Shown here: in pieces, positions 1 to 8,736 of the stretch
How the letters are laid out: every line of letters begins with the position of its first letter
Numbering within the stretch: the stretch's first letter is position 1
NCBI GenBank assembly: GCA_003978375.1
Contig: QNZW01000112.1
Span: 1-15,778, forward strand
Length of the DNA: 15,778 bases
Reading direction: 5' to 3'
Source of the DNA: Sulfurovum sp.
GTDB taxonomy: Bacteria; Campylobacterota; Campylobacteria; Campylobacterales; Sulfurovaceae
Translations under genes and position numbers: made by a program
The notes under the pieces: generated by a model
Told to the model about the DNA's origin: nothing
The model's database searches: none
The model's input: only the letters and a program-made list of their open reading frames with translations

Positions 1-931
1 ATTTTTGACTTATTCTTGTGCCAATAGTACTTGTTTGTGTAGGCAAAATATATAAAGGTGCGCCTTGTTTGACACATATTTGTTTATGAGGAATATAAAA
101 CGTCAAAAGCGTTATACTTGCAACCACACCCAATATGAGATAAAAGAAATCCCTTTTCCAGACAAACATCAATAAAAAAAAGAGTGAAAATCCAATCAAT
201 GCATACTTTTTTAGTTTTTCAAATGCATCGACTTTTGGGTTGAGATCTGATTGTGTAGTGACAGAAGCATTCACAACATTAATAGGAATATTGACAGAAA
301 TATAACGTTTTTTTACAGTATTAAAATAGGTAAAATGTAAGCCTTTTTGTTCACGTGGCAAGACAGCATAAAATTCTGCTGTTACTTTTGCATGATTACG
401 TTGAAGTTGCTCAACACCAAACTCATGACTATTTTGTAAAGCCATATCTTCAAGATTTGCTTCATGTGCTTCTATAGAAAGTGTAACCATATGATTTTTG
501 TCATCATAATTAGAGACTTGTTGACCTTTAATTTTAAAAGTAGTTGCAAGTACACCAGAAAAATCTTTAGGAGCTTTAAGTGGAGCAAGTGTAATGGTAC
601 GGGCATCTAATGAGGTTTGGGTAGTACCAGAAGTGATAAAGAGTATGGGGATATGTATGTCACTTTTTTTTGCTTTAAAATAGTAGGTATAAAATGTATC
701 TTGTGCATTTTTTGTCACCAAGGGATTTGAAAAAAGAGGTTGGGTGGTACTTGAAGTATCAAAGGTAAGCGTAGCATTATTCTCTGGACCTTTGACGGTC
801 ACAGGAAAGAGTTGATTCTCATAAATTTTTTTGGGCATATAGGAGTAGTGATATGCATTTTCTGCCACAAGGCAAGAGCTAAATGAAAATATTACAACAA
901 AAATAAGCCAAATAAATCGCAATGATGACAT
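1..931 (-). CDS. Membrane-anchored periplasmic protein with C-terminal SH3-like segment (partial, 3' end outside window)
   Basis: An open frame of 310 codons runs from an ATG at 931 to the left edge without a stop, so the C-terminus is missing. Residues 6-23 form a hydrophobic signal peptide with a plausible cleavage site after LVA (21-23). Residues 24-240 are a soluble, beta-rich periplasmic region. Two membrane helices follow at about 243-258 and 262-281. The sequence after 284 (CVKQGAPLYILPTQTS) looks like the start of a bacterial SH3-type domain. The ATG shares its A with the purQ stop (TAATG), and AAGGG lies about 11 bases upstream, so it is translationally coupled to purQ as the last visible operon gene. 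From memory, C. jejuni has a putative periplasmic protein at the same place after purQ (Cj0515). Function is unknown. A BatD-like role was considered but is not supported by any motif I can name. Confidence 0.8.
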   Translation of the reverse strand, partial: MSSLRFIWLIFVVIFSFSSCLVAENAYHYSYMPKKIYENQLFPVTVKGPENNATLTFDTSSTTQPLFSNPLVTKNAQDTFYTYYFKAKKSDIHIPILFITSGTTQTSLDARTITLAPLKAPKDFSGVLATTFKIKGQQVSNYDDKNHMVTLSIEAHEANLEDMALQNSHEFGVEQLQRNHAKVTAEFYAVLPREQKGLHFTYFNTVKKRYISVNIPINVVNASVTTQSDLNPKVDAFEKLKKYALIGFSLFFLLMFVWKRDFFYLILGVVASITLLTFYIPHKQICVKQGAPLYILPTQTSTIGTRISQK

Positions 932-1602
932 TAGCTATCAAACCCTTTAAGCATACGAATACCATCATCACTTCCCAATATGACTTCTAAAGCACGTTCT
1001 GGGTGAGGCATAAGACCAAATACATTTTTTTCTTCATTACAAATACCTGCAATGGAAGTCACTGAGCCATTGACAACCACAGGATTTCCTTTTGCATCAG
1101 AATAACGTAATAAAATTTGATGATTGGCTTCAAGCTTTTTGAGTCCAGCCTCTTCAATGTAGTAGTTACCATCAGCGTGTGCTATAGGTATGTTGAGTAC
1201 TTCACCTTTGTTGCACTGGTTTAAAAAAGCATTGTCATTATGTATGACACAGAGGTTTTGTAGCTTAGAGATGAAGTGTAGGTTATTGTTACGCTTTAAT
1301 GCACCAGGTAGCAATCCTGCTTCAGTCAAGATTTGAAAACCATTACAAATCCCCAACACTTTGCCTCCCTCTTTAGCATAGGCGGTGACTGCTTTCATAA
1401 TGGGAGAAAATCTAGCGATAGACCCTGAACGCAAATAATCTCCATAAGAGAAACCACCAGGCACAACAACAAGATCTATATTTGTGGGTAATTTTTCATC
1501 TTCATGCCATACAAGTTTGGTGGTATGACCTAACTTTTCAAAAGCATACTGGGTATCAAATTCACAATTTGTTCCAGGAAATCTTAATACAGCTACATTC
1601 AT
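931..1602 (-). CDS. purQ: Phosphoribosylformylglycinamidine synthase, glutaminase subunit PurQ
   Basis: PurQ releases ammonia from glutamine for FGAM synthase (PurLQS), the fourth step of de novo purine synthesis, in the cytosol. The 223 residues are a class I glutamine amidotransferase domain. The nucleophile is Cys86 in GICNGFQ, and the His200/Glu202 pair is in PHPER near the C-terminus. The early motif RFPGTNCE (7-14) is typical of PurQ rather than other class I amidotransferases. The length is normal for the short PurQ that works with PurS and a small PurL. It starts one base after the purS stop and its own stop overlaps the next ATG, so it belongs to the ctp-pur operon. PurL is not in the window. 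Confidence 0.97.
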   Translation of the reverse strand: MNVAVLRFPGTNCEFDTQYAFEKLGHTTKLVWHEDEKLPTNIDLVVVPGGFSYGDYLRSGSIARFSPIMKAVTAYAKEGGKVLGICNGFQILTEAGLLPGALKRNNNLHFISKLQNLCVIHNDNAFLNQCNKGEVLNIPIAHADGNYYIEEAGLKKLEANHQILLRYSDAKGNPVVVNGSVTSIAGICNEEKNVFGLMPHPERALEVILGSDDGIRMLKGFDS

Positions 1603-1603
1603 C

Positions 1604-1843
1604 TTAGTGTATCTCTATACTGTAATCTTCAATGACTGTATTTGCAAGTAAGGTTTCGCACATCTCTTTGACTTCTGCTTGGGCTTTAGCCTTGTCATCG
1701 CAGTCTAGTTGAAGAATGATTTGCTTTCCAATACGTACATTTTCTACGTCAGAAAATCCTAAAGAATCCAATGCATGATGAGCGGCTTTTCCTTGTGGAT
1801 CAAGTACACCTTCTTTTAAAAATATATTTACAGTAGCTGTCAT
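1604..1843 (-). CDS. purS: Phosphoribosylformylglycinamidine synthase subunit PurS
   Basis: PurS is the small structural subunit that joins PurQ to PurL and helps pass ammonia between their active sites. The 79-residue length, the opening strand TATVNIFLKEGVLDPQGKA, and the continuation HHALDSLGF followed by VRIGKQIILQLD are the usual PurS pattern. The protein has no catalytic residues of its own. Its ATG overlaps the purC stop as TAATG, and the purQ ATG follows its stop after a single base, so the three subunit and pathway genes are translated as one coupled block. Its presence tells us that the organism uses the three-part PurS/PurQ/PurL enzyme rather than the long fused PurL of gammaproteobacteria. 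Confidence 0.95.
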   Translation of the reverse strand: MTATVNIFLKEGVLDPQGKAAHHALDSLGFSDVENVRIGKQIILQLDCDDKAKAQAEVKEMCETLLANTVIEDYSIEIH

Positions 1844-2577
1844 TATTTGTCTCCTTCTAGAATTCTAGTTAATACCTCTTCATAAGCAACTTTCAGTCCA
1901 CCTAAACCTTGTCTAAATCTATCTTTGTCCATACTTTCACCACTGTGGCTATCCCAAAGTCTAAAGTTATCAGGACTTAGTTCATCTATGAGTATAATAT
2001 TCCCATTGATATCTCTACCAAACTCTAGTTTAAAATCAACCAATGTTAAATTTCTCTCCGCATAAAAGTCTTTGAGTAGGGTATTGATTTTTCTTGCCAT
2101 ATAACGAATATATTCAAGTTCAGATTGGTCATTTACGAGCTTGAGTATAAGACAGTGTTGGTCATTGAGTTTGGGGTCACCAAGTGCATCGTTTTTGTAA
2201 TCAAATTCGACCAAGGCAAAAGGCAACACGGTGCCATCTTCTATGGCTAAATTACGCGTAAGAGAACCTGTAGCAATATTTCGCACAATAACTTCTATCA
2301 AAATGACGTCAGCACGTTTGTGAAGCATATGCGTTTCATCAAGCATCTCTACAAAATGAGTAGGAATACCTTTTTTGTTTAGATAGTTAAACAATGCTGT
2401 AGAAATTTTATTGTTCAGTGCGCCTTTTCCTGCTTCAGAAGATTTTTTTTCTCCATTAAATGCTGTCAAATCATCTTTAAATTCTGAAATATAAAGTCCC
2501 TCGTCTTCGGTTGACCATATTTTTTTTGCTTTTCCTTCATAGATGAGTGATTTTTTCATTGACTGCACGTCTGCCAT
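1843..2577 (-). CDS. purC: Phosphoribosylaminoimidazole-succinocarboxamide synthase (SAICAR synthetase)
   Basis: PurC joins CAIR and aspartate with ATP to form SAICAR in de novo purine synthesis. The 244 residues carry the N-terminal [11 protein letters not shown] motif (11-21), the signature LVDFKLEFG (179-187) and the IDELSPD segment (197-203) of the ATP/metal site, all intact. Two starts are possible. The ATG at 2577 has AGGAA seven bases upstream and forms TAATG with the protease stop. An internal ATG at codon 7, closer to where many PurC proteins begin, has no ribosome binding site, so the first is preferred. It is the second gene of the operon, directly after the signal-peptide-bearing protease. 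Confidence 0.97.
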   Translation of the reverse strand: MADVQSMKKSLIYEGKAKKIWSTEDEGLYISEFKDDLTAFNGEKKSSEAGKGALNNKISTALFNYLNKKGIPTHFVEMLDETHMLHKRADVILIEVIVRNIATGSLTRNLAIEDGTVLPFALVEFDYKNDALGDPKLNDQHCLILKLVNDQSELEYIRYMARKINTLLKDFYAERNLTLVDFKLEFGRDINGNIILIDELSPDNFRLWDSHSGESMDKDRFRQGLGGLKVAYEEVLTRILEGDK

Positions 2578-3962
2578 TAGTTGTTTCCTTTGTTTGTAAT
2601 AATAAGTGCTTTTAAAATATCTACAGCAGATTTAAGCTGTGCATCTTCATAAAGCTGTTTTTCTGTGATAATGGTTTTATCTTCTTTTGTTCCATTTGTT
2701 TCATTGTTTTCTGTGGTATTCGTCTCTGTGGTATTGCTCTCTTTTTTGCTAGATTTTGTTGTGTTTTCATCTATTTTTGCAAGTTCACCTTCAAGATGTT
2801 TTTTAAGATCTCTTTCTTTTAGTAACACAGGATCTTCTTGAAAGTCTATTTTGCCCAAATGCACATTGATATCTGGAGTGACACCCACAGCCTGAATGGT
2901 GCGTCCACTTGGTAAATAATAACGTGCAACAGTCAGTTTTAATGCCTCATCTTTGCCTATAGGCATGACCACCTGAACAGAGCCTTTACCAAAGGTTTTT
3001 TCTCCAACAATCACAGAACGGTTAAAGTCTTGCAATGCACCAGAGACAATCTCTGAAGCAGAAGCAGATCCACCATTGACCAATATGACAATAGGGGTAT
3101 GTGTATCTGTATTTTCTTTGTGTGCACGATAATTTACGTTTTCACTTGAAACCCTACCTTTTTGGCTCACAATCACACCTTTATCAACAAAAAGATCTAC
3201 CAAACCAACAGCTTGATCGAGTAGACCACCAGGATTGTTTCGTAAATCTAAAATAATACCTTTTGTATTGTTGTGTTCTTGAATAGACTTTTTGACACTT
3301 TTTACGACTTTTTGATCAAAAGAGGTGATATGCATATACAAAATAGTATCATCCACTTTTTTAGAATAAACAGATTGTATTTTAATAATATCTCTCGTAA
3401 TTTTAATTTCTAGAGGTTTAGGCTCGTTTTTTCTGATGATAGTAAGGGTGATATCTGTTTTTGGTTTGCCTCTCATGAGTTTGACTGACTCATCAATATT
3501 CATACCTATGGTGGCATTGTCATCTATCTTTAAGATAATATCTCCTGCTTTGACACCTGCTTTATCTGCTGGTGTACCATCAAGTGGTGCAATAACAGTC
3601 AATGCACCATCTTTCATGCCTATAGAGATACCCAGTCCTCCAAATTCACCCTTGGTTTGCACAGAGAGATCTTTGTAAGATTTTGTGTCCATAAAAGTAG
3701 AGTGTGCATCAAGGTTTGTCATAAGCCCTTTTAGTGCTTTATCGACCAAAGTAGTCGTATTGACCTCATCTACATATTGAGATTCTATGACATTGAGTAT
3801 TTGCGTAAACTTTACATAGGCTTCTAGTTTTTCTTTGGCAGTAGATTTAGTATATTTTTTACTTGTATTGTTCTCTTTGGCTTGAACAGTACCAAACAGA
3901 TAAGCAACAGCAAGTGTTGATAATAATCCTGAAAGAATGATTTTTTTATTTTTTTTAATCAT
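2577..3962 (-). CDS. ctp: S41 family carboxy-terminal processing protease (CtpA/Prc type), exported
   Basis: This is a periplasmic serine/lysine-dyad protease that trims or degrades extracytoplasmic proteins from their C-termini. Numbering from the ATG at 3980 (467 codons): signal peptide about 7-34 (IKKNKK, hydrophobic stretch, VQA), N-terminal helices, PDZ domain about 105-190 with the GLGISIG loop, and S41 catalytic domain about 210-380. The nucleophile is Ser307 in GGSASASE and the base is Lys332 in TFGKGSVQ, 25 apart as in Prc/CtpA. A low-complexity Asn/Thr/Glu/Lys linker (about 404-436) precedes a short C-terminal helix. The start at 3962 (codon 7) is preferred because GGAG lies 12 bases upstream and the signal peptide becomes canonical. 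The 3980 start has an in-frame stop directly upstream and no ribosome binding site. It is the first gene of the operon with purC, purS and purQ. Nine D/E-X-N-X-S/T sites make it unusual. Confidence 0.93.
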   Translation of the reverse strand: MIKKNKKIILSGLLSTLAVAYLFGTVQAKENNTSKKYTKSTAKEKLEAYVKFTQILNVIESQYVDEVNTTTLVDKALKGLMTNLDAHSTFMDTKSYKDLSVQTKGEFGGLGISIGMKDGALTVIAPLDGTPADKAGVKAGDIILKIDDNATIGMNIDESVKLMRGKPKTDITLTIIRKNEPKPLEIKITRDIIKIQSVYSKKVDDTILYMHITSFDQKVVKSVKKSIQEHNNTKGIILDLRNNPGGLLDQAVGLVDLFVDKGVIVSQKGRVSSENVNYRAHKENTDTHTPIVILVNGGSASASEIVSGALQDFNRSVIVGEKTFGKGSVQVVMPIGKDEALKLTVARYYLPSGRTIQAVGVTPDINVHLGKIDFQEDPVLLKERDLKKHLEGELAKIDENTTKSSKKESNTTETNTTENNETNGTKEDKTIITEKQLYEDAQLKSAVDILKALIITNKGNN

Positions 3963-4028
3963 GGTAGGTGATATCTCCATCTAATTAATTAGTGTACAAT
4001 TTTATTTAAAAAGGACTAAGAGGTTGCT

Positions 4029-4059
4029 TTTATACCAAATAATGCACGAGGATTGTCAA
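4029..4059 (-). promoter_or_regulatory. Putative sigma70 promoter for the ctp-purCSQ operon
   Basis: On the minus strand, TTGACA (4059-4054) is followed after 19 bases by TATAAA (4034-4029), and TGG directly precedes the -10 box as an extended -10. Transcription would start near 4022, about 40 to 60 bases before the protease start. The spacer is longer than ideal, so the extended -10 may carry most of the activity. It is the only good promoter seen for the five-gene operon. Confidence 0.55.
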
Positions 4060-4114
4060 CATTTTGCATCAAACAAAAAAATGACGTAATATATAAGTAA
4101 AATTATTAAATAAA

Positions 4115-4135
4115 CTTGACAAGAAGTGACTAAAG
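4115..4135 (+). promoter_or_regulatory. Putative HspR operator (HAIR-like inverted repeat) at clpB
   Basis: CTTGACA (4115-4121), seven bases, then ACTAAAG (4129-4135) matches the HAIR consensus CTTGAGT-N7-ACTCAAG at 11 of 14 half-site bases with exact spacing. It covers the -35 box and the first part of the promoter spacer, where a repressor would block RNA polymerase. HspR is the MerR-family heat-shock repressor known from Streptomyces, Helicobacter and Campylobacter, and clpB is a known target of it. The hspR gene is not in the window. Confidence 0.6.
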
Positions 4136-4145
4136 GATGTATAAT
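4116..4145 (+). promoter_or_regulatory. Consensus sigma70 promoter of clpB
   Basis: TTGACA (4116-4121) and TATAAT (4140-4145) are both perfect, with an 18-base spacer. Start of transcription is expected near 4152, giving a leader of about 30 bases with AGGA at 4170-4173, eight bases before the clpB ATG. This is the strongest promoter in the window, as expected for a repressed heat-shock gene. Confidence 0.75.
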
Positions 4146-4181
4146 AATCTGATAAATTAGAGTAGGAAAAGGAAATTATCG

Positions 4182-6764
4182 ATGAGTATTTTAGAAAAAT
4201 TAACCAATCAAATGCAAGGCACTATTGAATCAGGTGTCTCTTTGGCTCTGCATAATAAAAATCAAGAAGTAGAGCCTATACACCTCATTTGGGCACTTTT
4301 AAGTAATTCGGGAAGTATCTTGCAACAAGCACTTAATAAAATGAATGCAGATAAAGCTGCCATAGAGCTAGAGACCAAAAGTATGGTCAATAAACTACCT
4401 ACAGTCTCTTCTGTGTCAAAAGAGAATATTAAACTCTCACAAAACCTTATACGTACGTTACAAAATGCTGAAGGAGTGATGACTGCCAATGGTGATAAAT
4501 ATTTGGCTGTTGATGCTTGGCTTATGTCAAATACAGGTGAAGCACATATAAGTGATACGATAGGAAAATATGTAGATATTTCAGAGTTTGAAAAAACGCT
4601 TGAAAGCATTCGAGGTGGCAAACAGATAGATTCACAATCAGGAGATGAAAATTTAGAAGCCTTAGAGCAATATGGTATAGACTTAAATAAAAAGGCAATA
4701 GATGGCGAACTAGATCCTGTTATAGGAAGAGATGAAGAGATACAACGCATGATGCAAATACTTATTCGTAAAACAAAAAATAATCCTATACTCATTGGTG
4801 AACCAGGAACTGGAAAAACGGCTATTGTTGAAGGACTTGCACAACGTATTGTCAATAAAGAAGTGCCTTTAAGTCTACAAAACATGAGAGTCATTAGTTT
4901 AGATATGAATCGATTGATTGCTGGGGCTAAATATAGAGGAGAGTTTGAAGATAGACTCAAAGCAGTGATTGATGAAGTGAAAGAATCAGCCAATATAATT
5001 CTTTTTATTGATGAAATTCATACTATTGTAGGAGCAGGGGCGAGTGAAGGGGGCAATGATGCAGCCAATATTCTAAAACCAGCACTTGCACGTGGTGAGT
5101 TACATACCATAGGCGCTACCACCCTAAAAGAGTACAGAAAGTATTTTGAAAAAGATACGGCATTACAAAGACGTTTTCAGCCTGTAATGGTAGATGAACC
5201 TAGTATCAACGAAGCGTTGCAAATCTTAAGAGGGATTAAAAATAGACTTGAAGCACACCATAATGTTGTGATTGCAGATGCAGCACTTGTCGCTGCTGCT
5301 AAGCTGTCTGATCGGTATATTACAGATAGATTTTTACCAGATAAGGCTATTGATCTCATTGATGAAGCAGGGGCTGAATTGAAAATGCAAATAGAGTCTG
5401 AGCCAAAAGAACTTGCAAAAATCAAACGAGAGATTAGTACACTTCAGGTAGAACGTGAAGCACTGAAGATGGAAAAAAGTGATAAAAATGAAGCACGTAT
5501 AGAAGAGATAGACAAAGAACTGGCTGATTTTGAAGAGAGAAGAAGACAACTTCAAGAACAGTTTGAGCAAGAAAAAGAGATATTTAACCAAATAGCAGAG
5601 AGTAAAAATGCGATTGAATCACTTAAAGTAAAAGCAGAACAAGCCAAACGTGAAGGGGACTACAATAAAGCTGCTGAAGTTGAATATGGTGAAATTCCAA
5701 AGGAAGAAGAGAAACTTCAAGGATTAGAAGATAAATGGACACAGATGATGTCAGAGGGTACACTGCTTAAAAACTCGGTAGATGAAGATATGATAGCCAG
5801 TATCGTCAGCCGTTGGACAGGAGTAAGTGTCAGCAAAATGCTTCAAGGTGAAAAAGACAAAATTTTAGCCATTGAGAGCATACTAAAAGAAGAGGTAGTA
5901 GGGCAAGATGAAGCAATAAAAGCAGTTTCTCGTGCTATTAAACGTAACAAAGCAGGATTAAGTGATGCGGATAGACCTATAGGTAGTTTTATGTTTCTAG
6001 GGCCTACTGGTGTAGGTAAAACACAAGTAGCGAAGACATTGGCTAAGTTTTTGTTTGATTCAGAAAAATCTCTTATACGTATAGATATGAGTGAATATAT
6101 GGAAAAACATGCAGCATCACGTCTTGTGGGTGCACCTCCAGGATATGTAGGATACGATGAGGGTGGACAGCTCACAGAAGCAGTGCGTCGTAAACCCTAT
6201 TCTGTGATATTGTTTGATGAGATAGAAAAAGCACATCCTGATGTGTTTAACATACTTTTACAGGTACTTGATGATGGAAGATTAACAGACAATAAAGGGG
6301 TTACTGTTGATTTTAAAAATACCATTATTATTATGACATCAAATATTGCTTCAGATAAGATTATGGAATACAGAGATACAGAAGAGAGAAGAGAGGCTGT
6401 AGAAGCAGAGCTTAAAAAACATTTTAAACCAGAGTTTTTGAACAGACTAGATGAACAAGTTATCTTTAATCCATTAGATTTAGAAGCCATTACCAGTATT
6501 GTGGATATACTCTTTAAAGATATTCAGAAAAAATTGGCCACATATGATATTGCCATCGATATGACAGAAAATGCAAAAGCCTATATCGCTGAAGCAGGGT
6601 TTGACCCTGTGTATGGTGCTAGACCATTAAAACGTGCACTGCATGATCAGATAGAAGACAGATTGGCTGAACTCATTCTTGAAGATAAAATAGTCGAAGG
6701 TTCAAGTGTTACTTTCGATTTGAAAGATGGTAAAATTGTAGAGACAATTACACCTAAATCTTAA
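4182..6764 (+). CDS. clpB: ATP-dependent disaggregase ClpB (Hsp100)
   Basis: ClpB is the hexameric AAA+ chaperone that pulls proteins out of aggregates together with DnaK/DnaJ/GrpE. All parts are present in 860 residues: N-terminal Clp repeat domain (1-145); first ATPase domain with Walker A GEPGTGKT (206-213), Walker B ending in D277-E278 and pore loop AKYRGE (249-254); coiled-coil middle domain rich in E/K/Q (about 400-530), which separates ClpB from ClpA; second ATPase domain with Walker A GPTGVGKT (607-614), Walker B VILFDE (675-680) and the GYVGYDEGG pore loop; then the C-terminal domain. There is no ClpP-binding IGL/IGF loop that I could find. AGGA sits eight bases before the ATG. It stands alone and diverges from the protease/purine operon. 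Confidence 0.98.
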   Translation: MSILEKLTNQMQGTIESGVSLALHNKNQEVEPIHLIWALLSNSGSILQQALNKMNADKAAIELETKSMVNKLPTVSSVSKENIKLSQNLIRTLQNAEGVMTANGDKYLAVDAWLMSNTGEAHISDTIGKYVDISEFEKTLESIRGGKQIDSQSGDENLEALEQYGIDLNKKAIDGELDPVIGRDEEIQRMMQILIRKTKNNPILIGEPGTGKTAIVEGLAQRIVNKEVPLSLQNMRVISLDMNRLIAGAKYRGEFEDRLKAVIDEVKESANIILFIDEIHTIVGAGASEGGNDAANILKPALARGELHTIGATTLKEYRKYFEKDTALQRRFQPVMVDEPSINEALQILRGIKNRLEAHHNVVIADAALVAAAKLSDRYITDRFLPDKAIDLIDEAGAELKMQIESEPKELAKIKREISTLQVEREALKMEKSDKNEARIEEIDKELADFEERRRQLQEQFEQEKEIFNQIAESKNAIESLKVKAEQAKREGDYNKAAEVEYGEIPKEEEKLQGLEDKWTQMMSEGTLLKNSVDEDMIASIVSRWTGVSVSKMLQGEKDKILAIESILKEEVVGQDEAIKAVSRAIKRNKAGLSDADRPIGSFMFLGPTGVGKTQVAKTLAKFLFDSEKSLIRIDMSEYMEKHAASRLVGAPPGYVGYDEGGQLTEAVRRKPYSVILFDEIEKAHPDVFNILLQVLDDGRLTDNKGVTVDFKNTIIIMTSNIASDKIMEYRDTEERREAVEAELKKHFKPEFLNRLDEQVIFNPLDLEAITSIVDILFKDIQKKLATYDIAIDMTENAKAYIAEAGFDPVYGARPLKRALHDQIEDRLAELILEDKIVEGSSVTFDLKDGKIVETITPKS

Positions 6765-6788
6765 GTTTTTATTACATGTATTACCGTA

Positions 6789-7856
6789 CTAATACGCTAA
6801 GCCTAAACCAGCCACATCGCTTAGTATAATCTCACTCTCATTAAAGAGAACTTCACTCTTTAAGGGGTGGGATTTCAAAAGACTAACTGCATCAAGATCT
6901 AGCATAGTGATAATATCGGCTTTTGCCGAAGCCACATGTACACCAGCTGCGACACTAATGGGGCCTTCTAGCATACACCCAATCATACATTGTACACCAA
7001 ATGATTGAGAGAGATCGGCAAGTTTTAAAGCGTGTGTAATACCTGCTGTTTTTGCAAGTTTGATATTGACATAGTCAATCGCTTGCATCTCAAGCAACAC
7101 TCTGGCATCTTTGAGACTAAAAATACTCTCATCAGCCAGTACAGGTGTTTGCACCCTTTGTTTTATATATTTCAATCCTTCTATATCATCTGCAGCTACA
7201 GGCTGTTCTATAAATGCTGCAATAATGTCTTGGTTTTCTAGTGTATGAAGCAGTGTTACACTTTGTTTGGCACTCCATCCTTGATTGGCATCGAGTCTGA
7301 GTGTAATATCTTTATCTAATGCTTGATGAATAGCTATAATACGCTCTGCGTCTTTTGTAGGATCATCACCTATTTTGATTTTGAGTGTATCGTAGCCTAA
7401 GGCTACAGCATCGTAACATGCTTGTATCATCGTATCTATATCGCCCATACTAATAGTAATGTCGGTAGTAAATTGGGTTTGTGTGCCACCTAACATACGA
7501 TATAAAGGAAGGTTTTGTGATTTTGCTTTGAGGTCATAGAGTGCAATCTCAAGAGCAGATTTGGCTGTAGTATTTTTGAGAATAAGTGTATGCACAAGTG
7601 TAAGAATAGTGTCAAAATCTTCTAAGTCTTTACCGATAAGGTGAGGTTTGATATACTCAATAGTAGCTACCATAGAGCCAATGGTCTCTCCTGTTATTAC
7701 AGGAGTGGGTGCACCTTCGCCTAAGCCTATAGTACCATCATCACACTCAATAGTGACCACTAAATCTTCTAAGGCATCTACCCGTCTTAATGAAGTAATA
7801 AAAGGATGTTTTAACGCAGCTTTAAGTGTATGGGTTTGGATATTTTTAATTTTCAT
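6789..7856 (-). CDS. Dipeptide (L-Ala-D/L-Glu) epimerase, enolase superfamily
   Basis: This family inverts the glutamate centre of L-Ala-D-Glu, released from murein, so that the dipeptide can be reused. The 355 residues show the full catalytic set of the muconate-lactonizing subgroup: K159-X-K161 in TLKIKIG, metal ligands Asp189 (RLDANQGW), Glu217 (IEQP) and Asp242 (LADES), and the opposing Lys266 (NIKLAK). The LDLD stretch (319-322) supplies Asp320 and Asp322, the DxD pair that in characterised Ala-Glu epimerases holds the dipeptide amino group. This favours that substrate over muconate or succinylbenzoate. A TAG lies in frame two codons before the ATG, so the start cannot be further upstream. 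No ribosome binding site is seen; see the -10 box just upstream. Other specificities within the dipeptide epimerases remain possible. Confidence 0.88.
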   Translation of the reverse strand: MKIKNIQTHTLKAALKHPFITSLRRVDALEDLVVTIECDDGTIGLGEGAPTPVITGETIGSMVATIEYIKPHLIGKDLEDFDTILTLVHTLILKNTTAKSALEIALYDLKAKSQNLPLYRMLGGTQTQFTTDITISMGDIDTMIQACYDAVALGYDTLKIKIGDDPTKDAERIIAIHQALDKDITLRLDANQGWSAKQSVTLLHTLENQDIIAAFIEQPVAADDIEGLKYIKQRVQTPVLADESIFSLKDARVLLEMQAIDYVNIKLAKTAGITHALKLADLSQSFGVQCMIGCMLEGPISVAAGVHVASAKADIITMLDLDAVSLLKSHPLKSEVLFNESEIILSDVAGLGLAY

Positions 7857-7862
7857 ACGCTA

Positions 7863-7871
7863 ATTGTATCA
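7863..7871 (-). promoter_or_regulatory. Extended -10 box placed for a leaderless dipeptide epimerase transcript
   Basis: On the minus strand TGATACAAT (7871-7863) is an extended -10 element ending six bases before the epimerase ATG. Transcription would begin at or within a base or two of the A of the start codon. No purine-rich ribosome binding site exists in the 25 bases upstream of the ATG, in agreement with a leaderless message. The alternative is read-through from the HdeD gene 63 bases upstream. Confidence 0.35.
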
Positions 7872-7919
7872 AAAGAGAGATATAAAAATACGCATGATTG
7901 TGTTTAAGACAAATAATTT

Positions 7920-8516
7920 TTATGAGATGGTTTGTTTTTTTAAAGGATTGTCAAGGTTTTTGAATATTGTACGAGATAAAACGATAAAGATAACTCCTTG
8001 TATCATTAAATCAATAGAGATAAATAGACCAATCACCCATTTACCAGATTCAGGCCATTGCATATAGATTAATACCCCTAAAAGAATATTTAAAGTACCA
8101 GAAAAAACAACCCATATCCATTTGTCTATAGTCTCTTTGTATTTAAATCCTGCAATGATACGAATCACCCCAATAGCAATAAGAAACCCAGCAATAAAGA
8201 ATGTAAACCATATAGCACTTTCTTGAGGATATATCATCATAATAATCCCTCCTATAACATAGACAATAGACAAAAGCATATGGGGGAATTTACCTTTCCA
8301 TTGAGGTTCTAAAAATGTTTCTATCATAAAAAGAATACCTGCAATAGTAACAAAAACCCCAAAAGTAAAAACAGAAATAATCGTCATAGTACTACTCATA
8401 AATACACCAATAAGACCAAATATGACAGAGATGATGCCAAAGAACATAAGTCTTTTTCTATTTTTTGTGATTTCGCTAGAGATTTTTTGGATAAGTTTTT
8501 CTATATGGTTTTTCAT
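7920..8516 (-). CDS. HdeD family (DUF308) membrane protein
   Basis: The 198 residues have a charged cytoplasmic N-terminus (1-22) followed by six predicted membrane helices arranged as hairpins, at about 23-43, 47-67, 76-96, 102-124, 132-151 and 159-181. This matches the HdeD/DUF308 family by length and by repeated motifs such as a hydrophobic helix ending in G(I/V)xxIxxxF. E. coli HdeD is linked to acid resistance at high cell density, but most DUF308 members have no tested function, so no role is assigned. GGGGA lies about 10 bases before the ATG at 8516. It is transcribed from an extended -10 upstream and may be joined to the epimerase gene 63 bases downstream. Confidence 0.8.
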   Translation of the reverse strand: MKNHIEKLIQKISSEITKNRKRLMFFGIISVIFGLIGVFMSSTMTIISVFTFGVFVTIAGILFMIETFLEPQWKGKFPHMLLSIVYVIGGIIMMIYPQESAIWFTFFIAGFLIAIGVIRIIAGFKYKETIDKWIWVVFSGTLNILLGVLIYMQWPESGKWVIGLFISIDLMIQGVIFIVLSRTIFKNLDNPLKKQTIS

Positions 8517-8560
8517 AATTTTGCAATCCCCTTTAATTTGCTAGTGTAATTATTTTTTGC

Positions 8561-8569
8561 AATATAGCA
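8561..8569 (-). promoter_or_regulatory. Putative extended -10 promoter of the HdeD-family gene
   Basis: On the minus strand TGCTATATT (8569-8561) is an extended -10 box. Transcription would start near 8554, giving a leader of almost 40 bases that contains the GGGGA ribosome binding site. There is no good -35 box, which is usual for this group of bacteria. Confidence 0.4.
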
Positions 8570-8736
8570 TAATAATAATTGTGAATCTATCCATTTCGCG
8601 ACATGCCTATTTTTAGAACAATGTAAAAGGAAATAAATATTTTTATAAAGTAAGTATCTATGGGGATTTGCAATATCACGACATCGACTTTAAAAGATTT
8701 TATGCAAAGATTATTTTTTGATAAGAAGGATAAGAG

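Noticed and set aside
2697..2775. The Asn/Thr codon run in ctp considered as a tandem DNA repeat.
   Set aside because: The codons vary and no unit repeats exactly; it is a low-complexity protein linker rather than a DNA repeat.
3981..4181. Search for a CIRCE element or heat-shock sigma promoter before clpB.
   Set aside because: No TTAGCACTC-N9-GAGTGCTAA-like repeat was found; the promoter is sigma70-like with a HAIR-like repeat instead.
4262..4993. A long minus-strand open frame (243 codons) opposite clpB, and several others opposite clpB and the exporter.
   Set aside because: They are antisense shadows of strongly supported genes; their products are serine- and cysteine-rich or otherwise low in information, with no ribosome binding sites.
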